Source: a virus
Virus record (IMG/VR): IMGVR_UViG_3300031886_000009
Location: 1-44,304 of that record
DNA: 44,304 nt
Reading direction: 5' to 3' (one strand)
Numbering within the stretch: position 1 is the stretch's first letter; the number at the start of each line of letters is the position of its first letter. Position numbers and translations under genes: made by a program. Below, one piece after another: positions 15,139 through 24,538 of this stretch. The notes beneath the pieces are model-generated. The model saw only the letters and a list, made by a program, of their open reading frames with translations. It did no database searches and had not been told where the DNA came from.

Positions 15139-16188
15139 ATGGCGGCACTAACTACCGACCAACTCGACAACGTTGCTAATGCGAGCCTTGATTATTTCAT
15201 AAATCGTGGTGACGTTTTAAGCCAGACTATTCAAGATAAACCGCTCTTTAATGCTATGGATAAAGCATCTAAAAGTTATCCGGGCGGCAAAGGTCACGTT
15301 GATCTGGCGGTTAAGGGAGTCTATGAAACCTCGTTGGTCGGTTACACGGCAACGGATCAGGTCGATTATGATAACCCTGACCATATCAAACGTGCTAAAT
15401 ATGAATGGCACGAACATCACATTGGTATTGAGGTGACTCATACCGAGCTAAAACATGATGGAATTTCCGTAAACGATGCGCTTACTGGAGAAACCAGAAA
15501 TGTTTCTGGCAGGGATAAAACTGTTCTTGTAAATCTTTTTAAAGACAAAATGGAAGATATGCTAGAAGGTTATACCCGTGGGATGAATGATCTCCTTTAC
15601 ACTGATGGTTCTAGCACAACTGCTATGACCGGAATACAAGGTGTAATAGCAGATGACCCTACTGCAACAAATGCTGCAGTTGGAGACCTTCGGACTGACA
15701 CCAATACTTGGTGGCAGAATCGGAAAAATGTTGCAATTGCTGCGACATCAACTGGTCAAGTACTGATTGACTTTATTCATGGAGAAATTCGCCAATTACG
15801 CAGATACGGAGGGAAACCTTCACTTGCTGTGTGTGGAAGCGATTTCTTAGATCAACTCACAACTGAGTTGAAGAATAAAGGGAACTTTACTCAATCTGGA
15901 TGGAATGGGAAACAGGACATCAGTATGGGTGAAGTATACTATCAGGGAATTCATTTCCAGTATGATCCCAGCCTTGACGATCTGACAATCTCAGGACAAG
16001 CTCCTGCGAAGCGATGCTACATTATTGATCCATCCAAACTGTACCTTATGTACATGGATGGTGAGAAGATGAGTCGGCATTCGCCAGTTCGTCCACACGA
16101 TTACTACAGTATTTATCGTGCGATAACTACTACAAGTGTCTTGTGTGCAAGTCAACTTAACTGTCATGGTGTTTACGAAATAACGTAA
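15139..16188 (+). CDS. Major capsid protein
   Basis: 349 aa, after the scaffold and followed by a strong terminator, the normal setting for the most abundant virion protein. AAGGAG lies 7 nt before the ATG, one of the best ribosome-binding sites in the window. Features include VLSQTIQDKPLFNAMDKA near residue 30 and YEWHEHHIGIEVTHTELKHDG near residues 90-110. The pattern resembles capsid proteins of marine podoviruses with an HK97-like fold. I cannot see a cleaved propeptide. Confidence 0.85.
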   Translation: MAALTTDQLDNVANASLDYFINRGDVLSQTIQDKPLFNAMDKASKSYPGGKGHVDLAVKGVYETSLVGYTATDQVDYDNPDHIKRAKYEWHEHHIGIEVTHTELKHDGISVNDALTGETRNVSGRDKTVLVNLFKDKMEDMLEGYTRGMNDLLYTDGSSTTAMTGIQGVIADDPTATNAAVGDLRTDTNTWWQNRKNVAIAATSTGQVLIDFIHGEIRQLRRYGGKPSLAVCGSDFLDQLTTELKNKGNFTQSGWNGKQDISMGEVYYQGIHFQYDPSLDDLTISGQAPAKRCYIIDPSKLYLMYMDGEKMSRHSPVRPHDYYSIYRAITTTSVLCASQLNCHGVYEIT

Positions 16189-16200
16189 ATCCTGACCTAA

Positions 16201-16232
16201 TAGGCAGTCTTTCGGGACTGCCTAACCTTTTA
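16201..16232 (+). terminator. Terminator after the major capsid gene
   Basis: TAGGCAGTC (16201-16209) pairs perfectly with GACTGCCTA (16216-16224) around a 6-nt loop, followed by ACCTTTTATAAAAATT. This 9-bp stem and short T run should end or reduce transcription, keeping capsid mRNA more abundant than the downstream tail genes. Confidence 0.75.
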
Positions 16233-16244
16233 TAAAAATTAGAT

Positions 16245-16601
16245 ATGGAAAATGTTTATCGAGCAAATGTGGCAATTGGCGGTAATACTGGAAGCACAGT
16301 TGTAAAAAAGGGAATTTCAGTACCAGAGTTGGCAGTATTACAACACCTCCATGGAAATGGATCAGTTGATCGTATTGTTTTAACTGGTAAGGAAAAGATG
16401 TCATCAGACTCTGAACGTGAGAGACTAGCGAGGATATATAAGAAAAAATTCACGGAAGTATTCGGCCCATTTGGAGAATTACCATTCAGCATAAAATCTT
16501 TAAAAATACCAGATGCTTGTTTTTTAGATGGTGGCCCTCCAATCAATGCAATAAAAGGAACTAATGGCAAGGAACGTAACTCTACAAGTCCTGCTGAATG
16601 A
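16245..16601 (+). CDS. Hypothetical head-completion-region protein (118 aa)
   Basis: No family recognised with certainty. The first 55 residues (VAIGGNTGSTVVKKGISVPELAVLQHLHGNGSV) look like a small beta domain, and the second half is basic then Gly/Pro-rich. It lies between the capsid terminator and the adaptor gene, overlapping the latter by 38 nt. In podovirus genomes this slot usually holds a small virion or assembly protein. It might start a second transcript after the terminator, but no clear promoter is visible. Confidence 0.6.
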   Translation: MENVYRANVAIGGNTGSTVVKKGISVPELAVLQHLHGNGSVDRIVLTGKEKMSSDSERERLARIYKKKFTEVFGPFGELPFSIKSLKIPDACFLDGGPPINAIKGTNGKERNSTSPAE

Positions 16602-17259
16602 TTTAAGAAGTGAGTCAGGCCACGCAATTTCATCAGCCCTTGGAGCAAGTACCCAAGAAATGATGACCAATCTTCTAAACAGGGTACAACGTAGACTCTG
16701 GGAAGATTTCCCGTGGCCTTTTTTACAGGTTAAAAAGGACATAACTCTACAGGCAGGACAGCGGTATTATGATATTCCCCCTGGGATAACGCTTGAACGT
16801 GTGGAAAGATCATCGTTTAAAAACGGGTCTTCATGGGAAAGGATTCCTTATGGAATCTCGGAAAATGACTATTCAATTCATGACTCAGATACAGGATCAC
16901 GCTCATGGCCTATCCGGAAATACGAAGCATACGGAGTGTCCCAAGTAGAGGTATGGCCTACCCCAAGTGAAAATACCGACACGACTACAGGCAATGGTCT
17001 TTTTAGATTAGAAGGTACAGGTAATCTCAGTGCCTTTGTTGCTATGTCAGATACAGCAGATTTAGATGATCAACTGATTGTCCTTTTTGCTTCCGCAGAA
17101 TTATTAACCCGCCAGAAAAGTCCTGATGCACAGATGAAGGGGCAACAGGCTCAAGTCCATTACCAAAGATTAAGAGCGAGATTATCCAAAACTGATCCAC
17201 TGGTCCTTGGGGAAGAGCCAGCGCAACATATTCCAATGCACGTTCATAAGGTGGGCTGA
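16564..17259 (+). CDS. Head-tail adaptor (tail tubular protein A-like)
   Basis: 231 aa. It begins VTLQVLLNDLRSESGHA, with helical segments (MTNLLNRVQRRLWEDFPWPFL) before a beta-rich middle (QRYYDIPPGITLERVERSSF). This is the layout of T7 gp11/P22 gp4-like adaptors, which form a ring under the portal. The ATG follows AAAAGGAACTA and overlaps the preceding gene by 38 nt. Its stop overlaps the nozzle gene start (TGATG), so the two tail proteins are translationally coupled, as expected for proteins needed in fixed ratio. Confidence 0.75.
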   Translation: MARNVTLQVLLNDLRSESGHAISSALGASTQEMMTNLLNRVQRRLWEDFPWPFLQVKKDITLQAGQRYYDIPPGITLERVERSSFKNGSSWERIPYGISENDYSIHDSDTGSRSWPIRKYEAYGVSQVEVWPTPSENTDTTTGNGLFRLEGTGNLSAFVAMSDTADLDDQLIVLFASAELLTRQKSPDAQMKGQQAQVHYQRLRARLSKTDPLVLGEEPAQHIPMHVHKVG

Positions 17260-19715
17260 TGCCATATGTACTCGTAGAAGATTTTAAAGCTGGCATTGAC
17301 ACTCGCAGAACCTCAGTTACGTCTGTGCCGGGTAGTCTGTATGGGGAGAATACCGAAGGAGTTGCTGGTCTAACCAACGCACATATAACAAGAGGTGGAG
17401 AGATTGAGAAGCGCAGAGCATTCAAACTCTGGACTACTCTCCCACCAAACACTTATGGACTAGCTGCCGGAGGGGGTAATGTCTATGTATTTGCTGACTG
17501 CCATTCAGGAAGACCATCCATGACAGGACAGCCGGAAAAACTCTCTGTTCTAAAGTGCGAGAGCCGATATAAAGGGAACACGGGTGAGGTGGATATGAAG
17601 GGTGTTTTAAGTGTGGATTTTTTTGACGGCAAACCTTATGTGGCAATAGAATTTGAAGACGGATTGATCAATCACTATTGGGGTGATCACGATGACCCCG
17701 GTGCGGAACAGGAGAAAAAGTTGGTAACCTCTTGGGCGGCAGATGGCAGTGGAGACAGCGTTATAGGAGATAGTTCTGCTAGTGGGCATAATTTAGAAGA
17801 CGATGATGTTGTTAGATTCACTACAGATGGAGTCGCTGGTTCACAGTTACACTCACCCTTTGAAACGGGAGTAGATTATTATGTAGTGGATGCTACTGAC
17901 CCTGCTGAATTCTATGTAGCAACCTCATTGAACGGGACAAAGATTGTTCATGGAGGAGGGGGAGTAGGACAACATTACTTCCAAAGCGGTGTTGCTATGA
18001 ACCGAATTATCCAGCAGTACGATGGAAGAGCCAGAGTTAGTTTTTCAGTCACAGGAGGACAGCCGACACAAACCACAGGTACAGCGGCAACAGGATCAAT
18101 TTCGGTTACCGCAGGGACACAGTACGATGGCAATAATTTACTTACCTTGCGTGTAAATAATGTAGACCTTATAGACGGAACAGTTGCTCATACAGGGGTT
18201 GATAACTCAACTGCAACTGCTATTGCGGATGCAATTAATGCAAGGACATCAGTCCCTAATTATACCGCTGTTGCAGTTAATAATGTCGTAACAATAACTG
18301 CTTTTGATAAAGGGACAGTCCCAAACGGATTTGCAATAACTCACAGTGTAGAAGGAGATATTGTTGTAAATACTGTTGTTTCACCTTTTGCTGGTGGGGA
18401 GGATAATAGTATCACTGATATTACTATGGACGGGCAATCCATTATTAGGGATAAGGTTCTTTGGGAAACATCACACCCATATACTGCACAAAAAATAGCA
18501 GATGAAATAAACTCTACAGCCACACTTCCTGAATGGGAAGCTGTAGCATTTGGGAGTATAGTCACAATTATAGCAGAGACACAAGGGGCGGCAATAAACT
18601 CATATTATAATGGGGTAGCCCATGTAGAAACAAAAACTGGGGATTTCCAGACAACAAATCCGGCTCAAACAGTCACTTCAGGTGGAGCATCAATATCAAG
18701 TGGGCAACAAGCTGGTAGTTATATATATAGTAATAAATACGCTATCCACTCATTAGAAGAATCTACTTGGAGGTGGTGTGCAGTTGGTGATCCTACAGAA
18801 TGGACAGGTGGTGTAGGAGGGGCCACGATTAATTCTGCACCCGGAGCAGGGTTCCAAGTGCTTTCCAATCATGCTAGAAATTCTGAAGAATTGATGGCGA
18901 TGAGTACATATTATGAAAATATGGCAATCCTAGCGCAAGATTGTATCCAAATATGGTTTTCTGACCCTGATCCTCTTCTGATCCAGCTTGTCCAAGTGCT
19001 AAACAATACAGGCACAATTGCAGGGAAATCCGTTATTGCAATTGGGGACTCGGATGTATTTTATCTTGCACGATCCGGCATAAGAAGTTTGAAGTCACGG
19101 GACTCCAGTAATGCCGCTTATATTGGTGATATCGGGAATTCCATAGACTCTATTATTATCAGTGCAGTTCAAGAAGACGATGCAGATGGACGTAATGCTT
19201 GTGGAATTTTAGACCCACGATCTGGGCGGTACTACCTAGCACTTGGATTAAAAGTGTATGTGTTTAGCTATTTTCCTAGTAGCAAAGTTTCTGCATGGTC
19301 AGTTTACGAACCAGGATTTGTTATTGAAGATTGGGCATTTGACGGACGGCAAGTCCTTTGCCGAAGCGGAGATAATATTTATTCACTTGGTGGTGTTAAT
19401 GACAATGAATATGATAATTGTAAGGTGACTGTACAGCTTCCGTTTCTTGATGCTTCAACTCCTGCAACAGACAAAATGTGGTCGGGAATTGATTTAGTCA
19501 GTTCATCAACGTGGACAATAAAAGTTGGAGGTGATCCAACAGATATTGAGGCCAATGAATTGGCGGCAACTATTAGTAAAATAACGTATGGCCTTGGTAG
19601 AGTCGGCCTTTCAACAACGTCCACCCATGTAGCTTTAAAGCTGGAAAACGAACAAGATGGGCCAGCAAAGCTGGGGACATTAACAGTTCATTACACATTA
19701 AACGAAGCAGGGTAA
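17259..19715 (+). CDS. Tail nozzle (tail tubular protein B-like)
   Basis: 818 aa. The opening (LVEDFKAGIDTRRTSVTSVPGSLYGENTEGV, quoted in part as KAGIDTRRT and PGSLYG) and the block HITRGGEIEKRRAF are typical of T7 gp12-like nozzle proteins, where the chain begins by listing coordinates of a beta-propeller. Residues about 270-400 hold two or more similar beta modules (DNNLLTLRVNNVDLIDGT), perhaps insertion domains exposed on the tail. It would form the tube end that contacts the fibres and the host envelope. Confidence 0.8.
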   Translation: MPYVLVEDFKAGIDTRRTSVTSVPGSLYGENTEGVAGLTNAHITRGGEIEKRRAFKLWTTLPPNTYGLAAGGGNVYVFADCHSGRPSMTGQPEKLSVLKCESRYKGNTGEVDMKGVLSVDFFDGKPYVAIEFEDGLINHYWGDHDDPGAEQEKKLVTSWAADGSGDSVIGDSSASGHNLEDDDVVRFTTDGVAGSQLHSPFETGVDYYVVDATDPAEFYVATSLNGTKIVHGGGGVGQHYFQSGVAMNRIIQQYDGRARVSFSVTGGQPTQTTGTAATGSISVTAGTQYDGNNLLTLRVNNVDLIDGTVAHTGVDNSTATAIADAINARTSVPNYTAVAVNNVVTITAFDKGTVPNGFAITHSVEGDIVVNTVVSPFAGGEDNSITDITMDGQSIIRDKVLWETSHPYTAQKIADEINSTATLPEWEAVAFGSIVTIIAETQGAAINSYYNGVAHVETKTGDFQTTNPAQTVTSGGASISSGQQAGSYIYSNKYAIHSLEESTWRWCAVGDPTEWTGGVGGATINSAPGAGFQVLSNHARNSEELMAMSTYYENMAILAQDCIQIWFSDPDPLLIQLVQVLNNTGTIAGKSVIAIGDSDVFYLARSGIRSLKSRDSSNAAYIGDIGNSIDSIIISAVQEDDADGRNACGILDPRSGRYYLALGLKVYVFSYFPSSKVSAWSVYEPGFVIEDWAFDGRQVLCRSGDNIYSLGGVNDNEYDNCKVTVQLPFLDASTPATDKMWSGIDLVSSSTWTIKVGGDPTDIEANELAATISKITYGLGRVGLSTTSTHVALKLENEQDGPAKLGTLTVHYTLNEAG

Positions 19716-19716
19716 T

Positions 19717-20352
19717 ATGGCAATTCCAATAGTTACAGATGTATGGAACTTACTCACTGGAGGCGGTGATGAGGGAGGAGGATCGCAATACGAAACTGCA
19801 GCCGAAGCCGAAGCAAGAAGGCAGTTGAAGGTTGATGCAGGACTTGAGGAAATTGAAAAGGTTTTTGCCCAATACGATCAAGATTTTTACGATAAAAGTG
19901 GTGAGGCGTATCTGGACTATTATGAACCACAGTTAGAGGATCAGTTTAAAGATGGACTGAAAGAGCTACAGTATGCACTTGCAAGGGGGGGTAGATTCGA
20001 TAGTTCAACTGAGGTTAATAAGAAAGCAGATGCCGCAAAGGAATATGGTATCCAAATGAATGAATTAGCATCGGGTGCAATTGATGCTTCCAATAAAACA
20101 AGAGCAGATGTTACTGCCGCAAAGAGAGATATGACCAACCTAAATCAGGTTAATGCAAATCCAGACCTTGCCGCCTCACTGTCACGATCACAGGCAGGAG
20201 TTTTGAATCAACCTCCTAAATTTGATCCACTTTTAGATGTATTTGGGAACATCACAGAGGGACTTGCAAAACGAGAGGAAATAGAAAACCGCCAGAAACT
20301 CAGGGATAGAATAGAAAACTATGGAAGTAAAGATAGTTCGAGGACTGTATAA
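19717..20352 (+). CDS. Putative internal virion or ejection protein (211 aa)
   Basis: The core (FAQYDQDFYDKSGEAYLDYY, PQLEDQFKDGLKELQYALARGG, SSTEV) is a helical pattern that I recall from small virion proteins located behind the nozzle in podoviruses. There they are thought to enter the head and be ejected with DNA. The remaining sequence is helical and charged. It starts 2 nt after the nozzle stop, and its own stop overlaps the next start (TAATG). Its role in the virion is inferred from order and composition. Confidence 0.6.
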   Translation: MAIPIVTDVWNLLTGGGDEGGGSQYETAAEAEARRQLKVDAGLEEIEKVFAQYDQDFYDKSGEAYLDYYEPQLEDQFKDGLKELQYALARGGRFDSSTEVNKKADAAKEYGIQMNELASGAIDASNKTRADVTAAKRDMTNLNQVNANPDLAASLSRSQAGVLNQPPKFDPLLDVFGNITEGLAKREEIENRQKLRDRIENYGSKDSSRTV

Positions 20353-23300
20353 TGGCTCGTAGAGTATCAACAAAAACAGGCGCATCTGCTCCAAGCAAAG
20401 GGTTTAAGACTGCCACGGGTAAAGGAAGAGGAGGAGCTACCGCTGGCCCCGGAAGTAGGAAACCAGCGCAAAAACCTCAAGTTGTGGCCTTCAATGAATC
20501 CACTGTTGATGCTATTAATAAGTCTGGCCCTCCGGGGCATGAGGTTGCACACATTAATCCTAGAGAAGGAAGACTCCTAAAAGCACTTGGTGGCTCTGGT
20601 AAGAAAGACCCTGAAACTAATATAAAGAGTTACGAAGTAGTGGGGGATAAAAAGGGTAAAAACTTACCAAAAGTAGCAAAGAAGTATGACCTGAAGGGGT
20701 TGCCCAAAAAAGGGGAAGGTCGGGTTGACGATACTCATCGTGTTATTTTAGCAACAGACAAAGAGACTAAAGCCTTAAATGCCTTAAAGAATTTTGATAA
20801 AGCAAGAGGGTATGATGGGGGAAGTGGCCCGGAAATTACTCGTCTTGCAGAAATGGATTTTACCCCACTTGAACACGTTAGGTACAGGGGTGAAGTAATT
20901 CCCAACCTGAATACTTTAGACACAGATTCTGAGGGGAATATTGACTCTGGGCCTTCAAATGCAGGAGAAAAAGATGAGAGTGGCAACTACAATACCTCAG
21001 ACAATACAGGGAATTTTTGGGATACTCCAGCAGGGAAAAAAGAAGCGGCTAGGATAGCAAGAGAGAAAGCAGAAAGAGAAGCAAAGGAGAAAGCAGAAAA
21101 AGAAGCTAAAGAAAAAGCAGAAAAAGAAGCTAAAGAAAAAGCGGAAAGAGAGGCTAAAGCAAAAAGGGAGATGAAAGAAGCGATTGCTGCTGCTGAAAGA
21201 AAGGAAGCTCGGAAGGATGAAAAGATTGAAAAAGAGAAAGAGAAAGCATTAGAAAGGAAAGAAAAGAGAGAGCAGAAGGCAATAGAAGATGCGGAAGCAT
21301 TGGAGGTAGAAGAAGCCGAGATAATGTCTACAATAGAAGAAGAGGCAGATGAAGCGGCAGAATTAGATTTGGAGGGGGAAAATCAGGATATAGGTGATTA
21401 CTACGATTTTGACTTTGAAAGTGGTGACAGAATTGGTGGGCCTGTTGCTGGTATGGATGGATATGTGTGGCAAGAACCAAGTGGGTATGGAGGTGCAAGT
21501 GCTACTGATGCGTATGAGCCTGTAAAAGAAGAGGACTTTACACCAACCACCGATGATATTGACAACATATCCTACTTCGATCCAGACGAACCACCAGAAC
21601 CAGACGAACCTGATACACGAACCTCTTCTAAATCATCTGGCAATCCCAATCAAGATGCTGCCGATGAAGGAGACGATGGTGGAGATGAGATAAACGACAC
21701 TTCCAGTGGTGAGGGAGATGCTCTGGGGGGAGATAGTGGGGATGATGCCGGAGTTGGTGACACTTCCACTGGTGGGTACGACCCAAGTTTAGATAACGAA
21801 ACCCTTGGGGGCGATTCCCACGATAATGATCCTTTAGATGAACCTCTTGGTGGGGATGCAGGGGATGGCGGTATTTCTATAGATGAGCCTTTAGATGATG
21901 CCTTAGATGAACCTCTTGGGGGAGATGCAGGGGATGGTGGTGTTTCTATAGATGATACAGATGATGATCTTGGTAACGATTCAAACCCCGGTGGATACGA
22001 TCCAGATGCAGATGATGATATTCTTGGGCCAGACAATTCTGCTGACGGAGGCGGTTCTACTATAGATGAAACAGATGATGATCCAACTAATGATCTGTAT
22101 CCAGATTGGAATCAGAATGATGATAATGAAGATGAACCCGGAGTCGAAGACGATACGGAGCCAGAGTCAACTGGGGATGCAGATAAGGATAAACTGTTAG
22201 CAGACCTAGAAGAGAAGTATGGAGAATATGGAGATACAGATTACAGGAAACTTTATTTTGATGAGTTTGATGATGATAGGCTAGAAGACTATACTGCCGC
22301 CCAAAAGGGGAAAGACTATAATTTTCTAACATCAGGTGATCGTTCCGAATTCAATACTGCTGGGAACACAATTAATGACCAACTGACTTCTCTTGAGGAA
22401 AGATTTGAAGGAGAAGAACTGGATGCCCTAAATGAACAAGCTGAACTTTATGCAGAAGCACCCAATGAGGCTATAGAGGCTTGGTATAAAAAACAAAAGG
22501 CAGCTATTTTGGACGGGACTATTGATAGTCTTGAGCCGTTGGATTTATCAGAATGGTCTGACCCCAGCGAATTCCATGATCCAGAATTTTTTGGGGAGAG
22601 AGATGAAACTGGGGATAAGGTATATGATAAAAGATATTATGATCCAGACAAAAAGTATTACACTGAGGGGCAGTCCCTCTTCCCCGATGAAGAAGAGGAG
22701 GAGCCTGATTCTTCGCTAGAAGGATCAGAAGACCTACATGGGGAAGTAGTAGATGGTGAGTTTGTTCCCGATACACTTGATGATGAAGGGGGAGGTTCAG
22801 AGGGTCTGGACGAAGATGATTCATTACATGGGTTTGATTTTGGTGATGAATGGCCTCCGGGGACACCAACTGACCCAGAGGGGATTACGGGGCCACTTCC
22901 CGACCTACATTGGTCTGACCCCACATTGGGTGGTGGGGGAGCGGATAATGCTCCCGATACACTAGTACCATCCACTACTTCTGAACTTACAGTAGATGAA
23001 AATGGACTTCCGCAAGGGACTACTACTGCTCAAGAACAACCTGAAATATTAGAGGAAGCACCAGAACCTTTGTCAGCGCATAATTCCTATGTAGACCCTG
23101 AAACTGGTGAGGTAAAAACTGAGACTAGAGATGAATGGAGTGCTTCAATAGATGAACACATAATTGACGATCCAGACAATCCTGTTGGCGATGAAAGCAG
23201 TAATTACGATGGTAGATATGAGGGGATGACTGAAGATGATATTTATAATATGGTCGATTTGTATAATGAGGAGAATGAGTATCTGCCGGGAGATGATGAA

Positions 23301-23816
23301 TATAGATATGGAGAAGATGAGATTGCATTGGAGTATGGTGCGGAAGTCAAAGACCCAGATGATTTTTCATTCCAAGATCAGATAGATGCCTATAACATAG
23401 GTATGGGTCTTAATCCGGGCGATCCAGATTATATGTACAATCCAGAAACGGAGGATACAGGAACAGATACTACAGGAACAGATTTGTTTTCGAATGGCCC
23501 CGGAGGAGGTTCTGGAGGAGGCAGTGATACTGGTGATACACATATTGCTTCTACTCCCGGTACGACAACAAAACTTACAGATGCAACGGGGATAGAACAC
23601 ACATACGGAGGAGGTGGAGACAACTTCCATTATGCTGGAGGCGGTTCTGGAAGTAGTACGGATTTTGACTTTGCTTCGGGGGGTGGTTTACCGGAAGCAC
23701 CAAAAGCAGTAGTCAAAGATACAAGAGTAAATAATAAGAAAAAACCACTAAGACCTTGGGAGCGGAACCGAGGTAGTGGGGGTGGTGGTGACAACTTTCA
23801 CTATAGTGGGCAATAA
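20352..23816 (+). CDS. Large acidic repeat protein, putative virion component (1154 aa)
   Basis: No known family. Residues 1-40 are basic and Gly/Ala-rich. Residues about 230-320 form a charged (K/E)AKEKAE repeat likely to be one long helix. Residues about 330-780 are dominated by Asp, Glu, Gly and Pro with a 23-residue tandem unit (DEPLGGDAGDGG). The C-terminus has a GGGGDNFHYAGG motif twice (near residues 1085 and 1148). It lies among candidate internal proteins, between a 211-aa and a 229-aa gene, with overlapping or short gaps. Extreme acidity may help it share space with DNA or stay unfolded for ejection. Confidence 0.6.
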   Translation: MARRVSTKTGASAPSKGFKTATGKGRGGATAGPGSRKPAQKPQVVAFNESTVDAINKSGPPGHEVAHINPREGRLLKALGGSGKKDPETNIKSYEVVGDKKGKNLPKVAKKYDLKGLPKKGEGRVDDTHRVILATDKETKALNALKNFDKARGYDGGSGPEITRLAEMDFTPLEHVRYRGEVIPNLNTLDTDSEGNIDSGPSNAGEKDESGNYNTSDNTGNFWDTPAGKKEAARIAREKAEREAKEKAEKEAKEKAEKEAKEKAEREAKAKREMKEAIAAAERKEARKDEKIEKEKEKALERKEKREQKAIEDAEALEVEEAEIMSTIEEEADEAAELDLEGENQDIGDYYDFDFESGDRIGGPVAGMDGYVWQEPSGYGGASATDAYEPVKEEDFTPTTDDIDNISYFDPDEPPEPDEPDTRTSSKSSGNPNQDAADEGDDGGDEINDTSSGEGDALGGDSGDDAGVGDTSTGGYDPSLDNETLGGDSHDNDPLDEPLGGDAGDGGISIDEPLDDALDEPLGGDAGDGGVSIDDTDDDLGNDSNPGGYDPDADDDILGPDNSADGGGSTIDETDDDPTNDLYPDWNQNDDNEDEPGVEDDTEPESTGDADKDKLLADLEEKYGEYGDTDYRKLYFDEFDDDRLEDYTAAQKGKDYNFLTSGDRSEFNTAGNTINDQLTSLEERFEGEELDALNEQAELYAEAPNEAIEAWYKKQKAAILDGTIDSLEPLDLSEWSDPSEFHDPEFFGERDETGDKVYDKRYYDPDKKYYTEGQSLFPDEEEEEPDSSLEGSEDLHGEVVDGEFVPDTLDDEGGGSEGLDEDDSLHGFDFGDEWPPGTPTDPEGITGPLPDLHWSDPTLGGGGADNAPDTLVPSTTSELTVDENGLPQGTTTAQEQPEILEEAPEPLSAHNSYVDPETGEVKTETRDEWSASIDEHIIDDPDNPVGDESSNYDGRYEGMTEDDIYNMVDLYNEENEYLPGDDEYRYGEDEIALEYGAEVKDPDDFSFQDQIDAYNIGMGLNPGDPDYMYNPETEDTGTDTTGTDLFSNGPGGGSGGGSDTGDTHIASTPGTTTKLTDATGIEHTYGGGGDNFHYAGGGSGSSTDFDFASGGGLPEAPKAVVKDTRVNNKKKPLRPWERNRGSGGGGDNFHYSGQ
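21084..21155 (+). repeat. Short tandem repeat encoding (K/E)AKEKAE helix
   Basis: A unit of 24 nt (AAAGAAGCTAAAGAAAAAGC and near copies) repeats about three times in frame inside the acidic gene. It codes for an uninterrupted charged helix. Copy number could change without breaking the frame. Confidence 0.6.
21834..21971 (+). repeat. Two tandem 69-bp units inside the acidic gene
   Basis: The stretch starting TTAGATGAACCTCTTGG at 21834 recurs at 21903, giving a 69-bp (23-residue) unit DEPLGGDAGDGG plus linker; part of a third, diverged unit follows. In-frame period and high identity point to recent duplication. Confidence 0.65.
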
Positions 23817-23837
23817 CATTATAAAAAAAAGGTAATT

Positions 23838-24527
23838 ATGACGTGGGAATATTGGGTAGCAATGGCGTTGTTTAATATGATTTCAACAAACGAAAAGAAT
23901 AAAGCTTTCCAACAGAGTAAGCGTGATCAAGATGCAATAATGGCAGACAATGAAACTAAACGGCTCGCTCTTGAGAAAATAACGAAACAGAAACAGGATG
24001 ATCTTTTACAGGTAGTTGATAAGGAGAATGTTGTAAAAGACTCAAAGATAGAATCCAACCGGATAAATGATTTAATGAAGTCTCGCAGAAGTAAAACCCC
24101 CGATGCAATTGTTTCAAAGAATTCACCACAGATAGTAAAGGATGCGATGGCTTCGGCAAATGAAACAATAACTGGGGAAATTAGTAAACAAGGATTAACC
24201 AAAGCCAACCTTCAAGGACTTACTGGGCAGTTTGATAAGTATGCTGGTAAGTTTGATGATGCTAACACTTTAGCTAAGAACGTTGCAGGAAAATTAAGAG
24301 GCAACGAAGGTGTTATGAATATTGGTATGCGAGAAGCCTCTGACCCATACTCTGCCAAAGGAGATTTGCTACAAAACCTGACTAACTTATTCTCAATGTA
24401 TGCGATGTCCAAAGGTGGAAAGGGTGATCCAAAGGTAGTCGATAACACAACGGATGGTGTCTCTGGCACATCACACACAAATACAAAAAATGCTTCACCC
24501 ACCTATTTAAACTTCGGCCCAAATTAA
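23838..24527 (+). CDS. Putative internal virion protein (229 aa)
   Basis: It begins with a hydrophobic helix (WEYWVAMALFNMI) and continues with strongly charged helical sequence (residues 20-80, coiled-coil-like) and a Gly/Asn-rich end. Location before two larger helical proteins suggests a small internal or ejected protein of the T7 gp13/gp14 type, but there is no sequence motif to prove it. AAAGG lies 6-7 nt before the ATG. Nothing in the sequence suggests an enzyme. Confidence 0.55.
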   Translation: MTWEYWVAMALFNMISTNEKNKAFQQSKRDQDAIMADNETKRLALEKITKQKQDDLLQVVDKENVVKDSKIESNRINDLMKSRRSKTPDAIVSKNSPQIVKDAMASANETITGEISKQGLTKANLQGLTGQFDKYAGKFDDANTLAKNVAGKLRGNEGVMNIGMREASDPYSAKGDLLQNLTNLFSMYAMSKGGKGDPKVVDNTTDGVSGTSHTNTKNASPTYLNFGPN

Positions 24528-24538
24528 TAAGGAACTAT

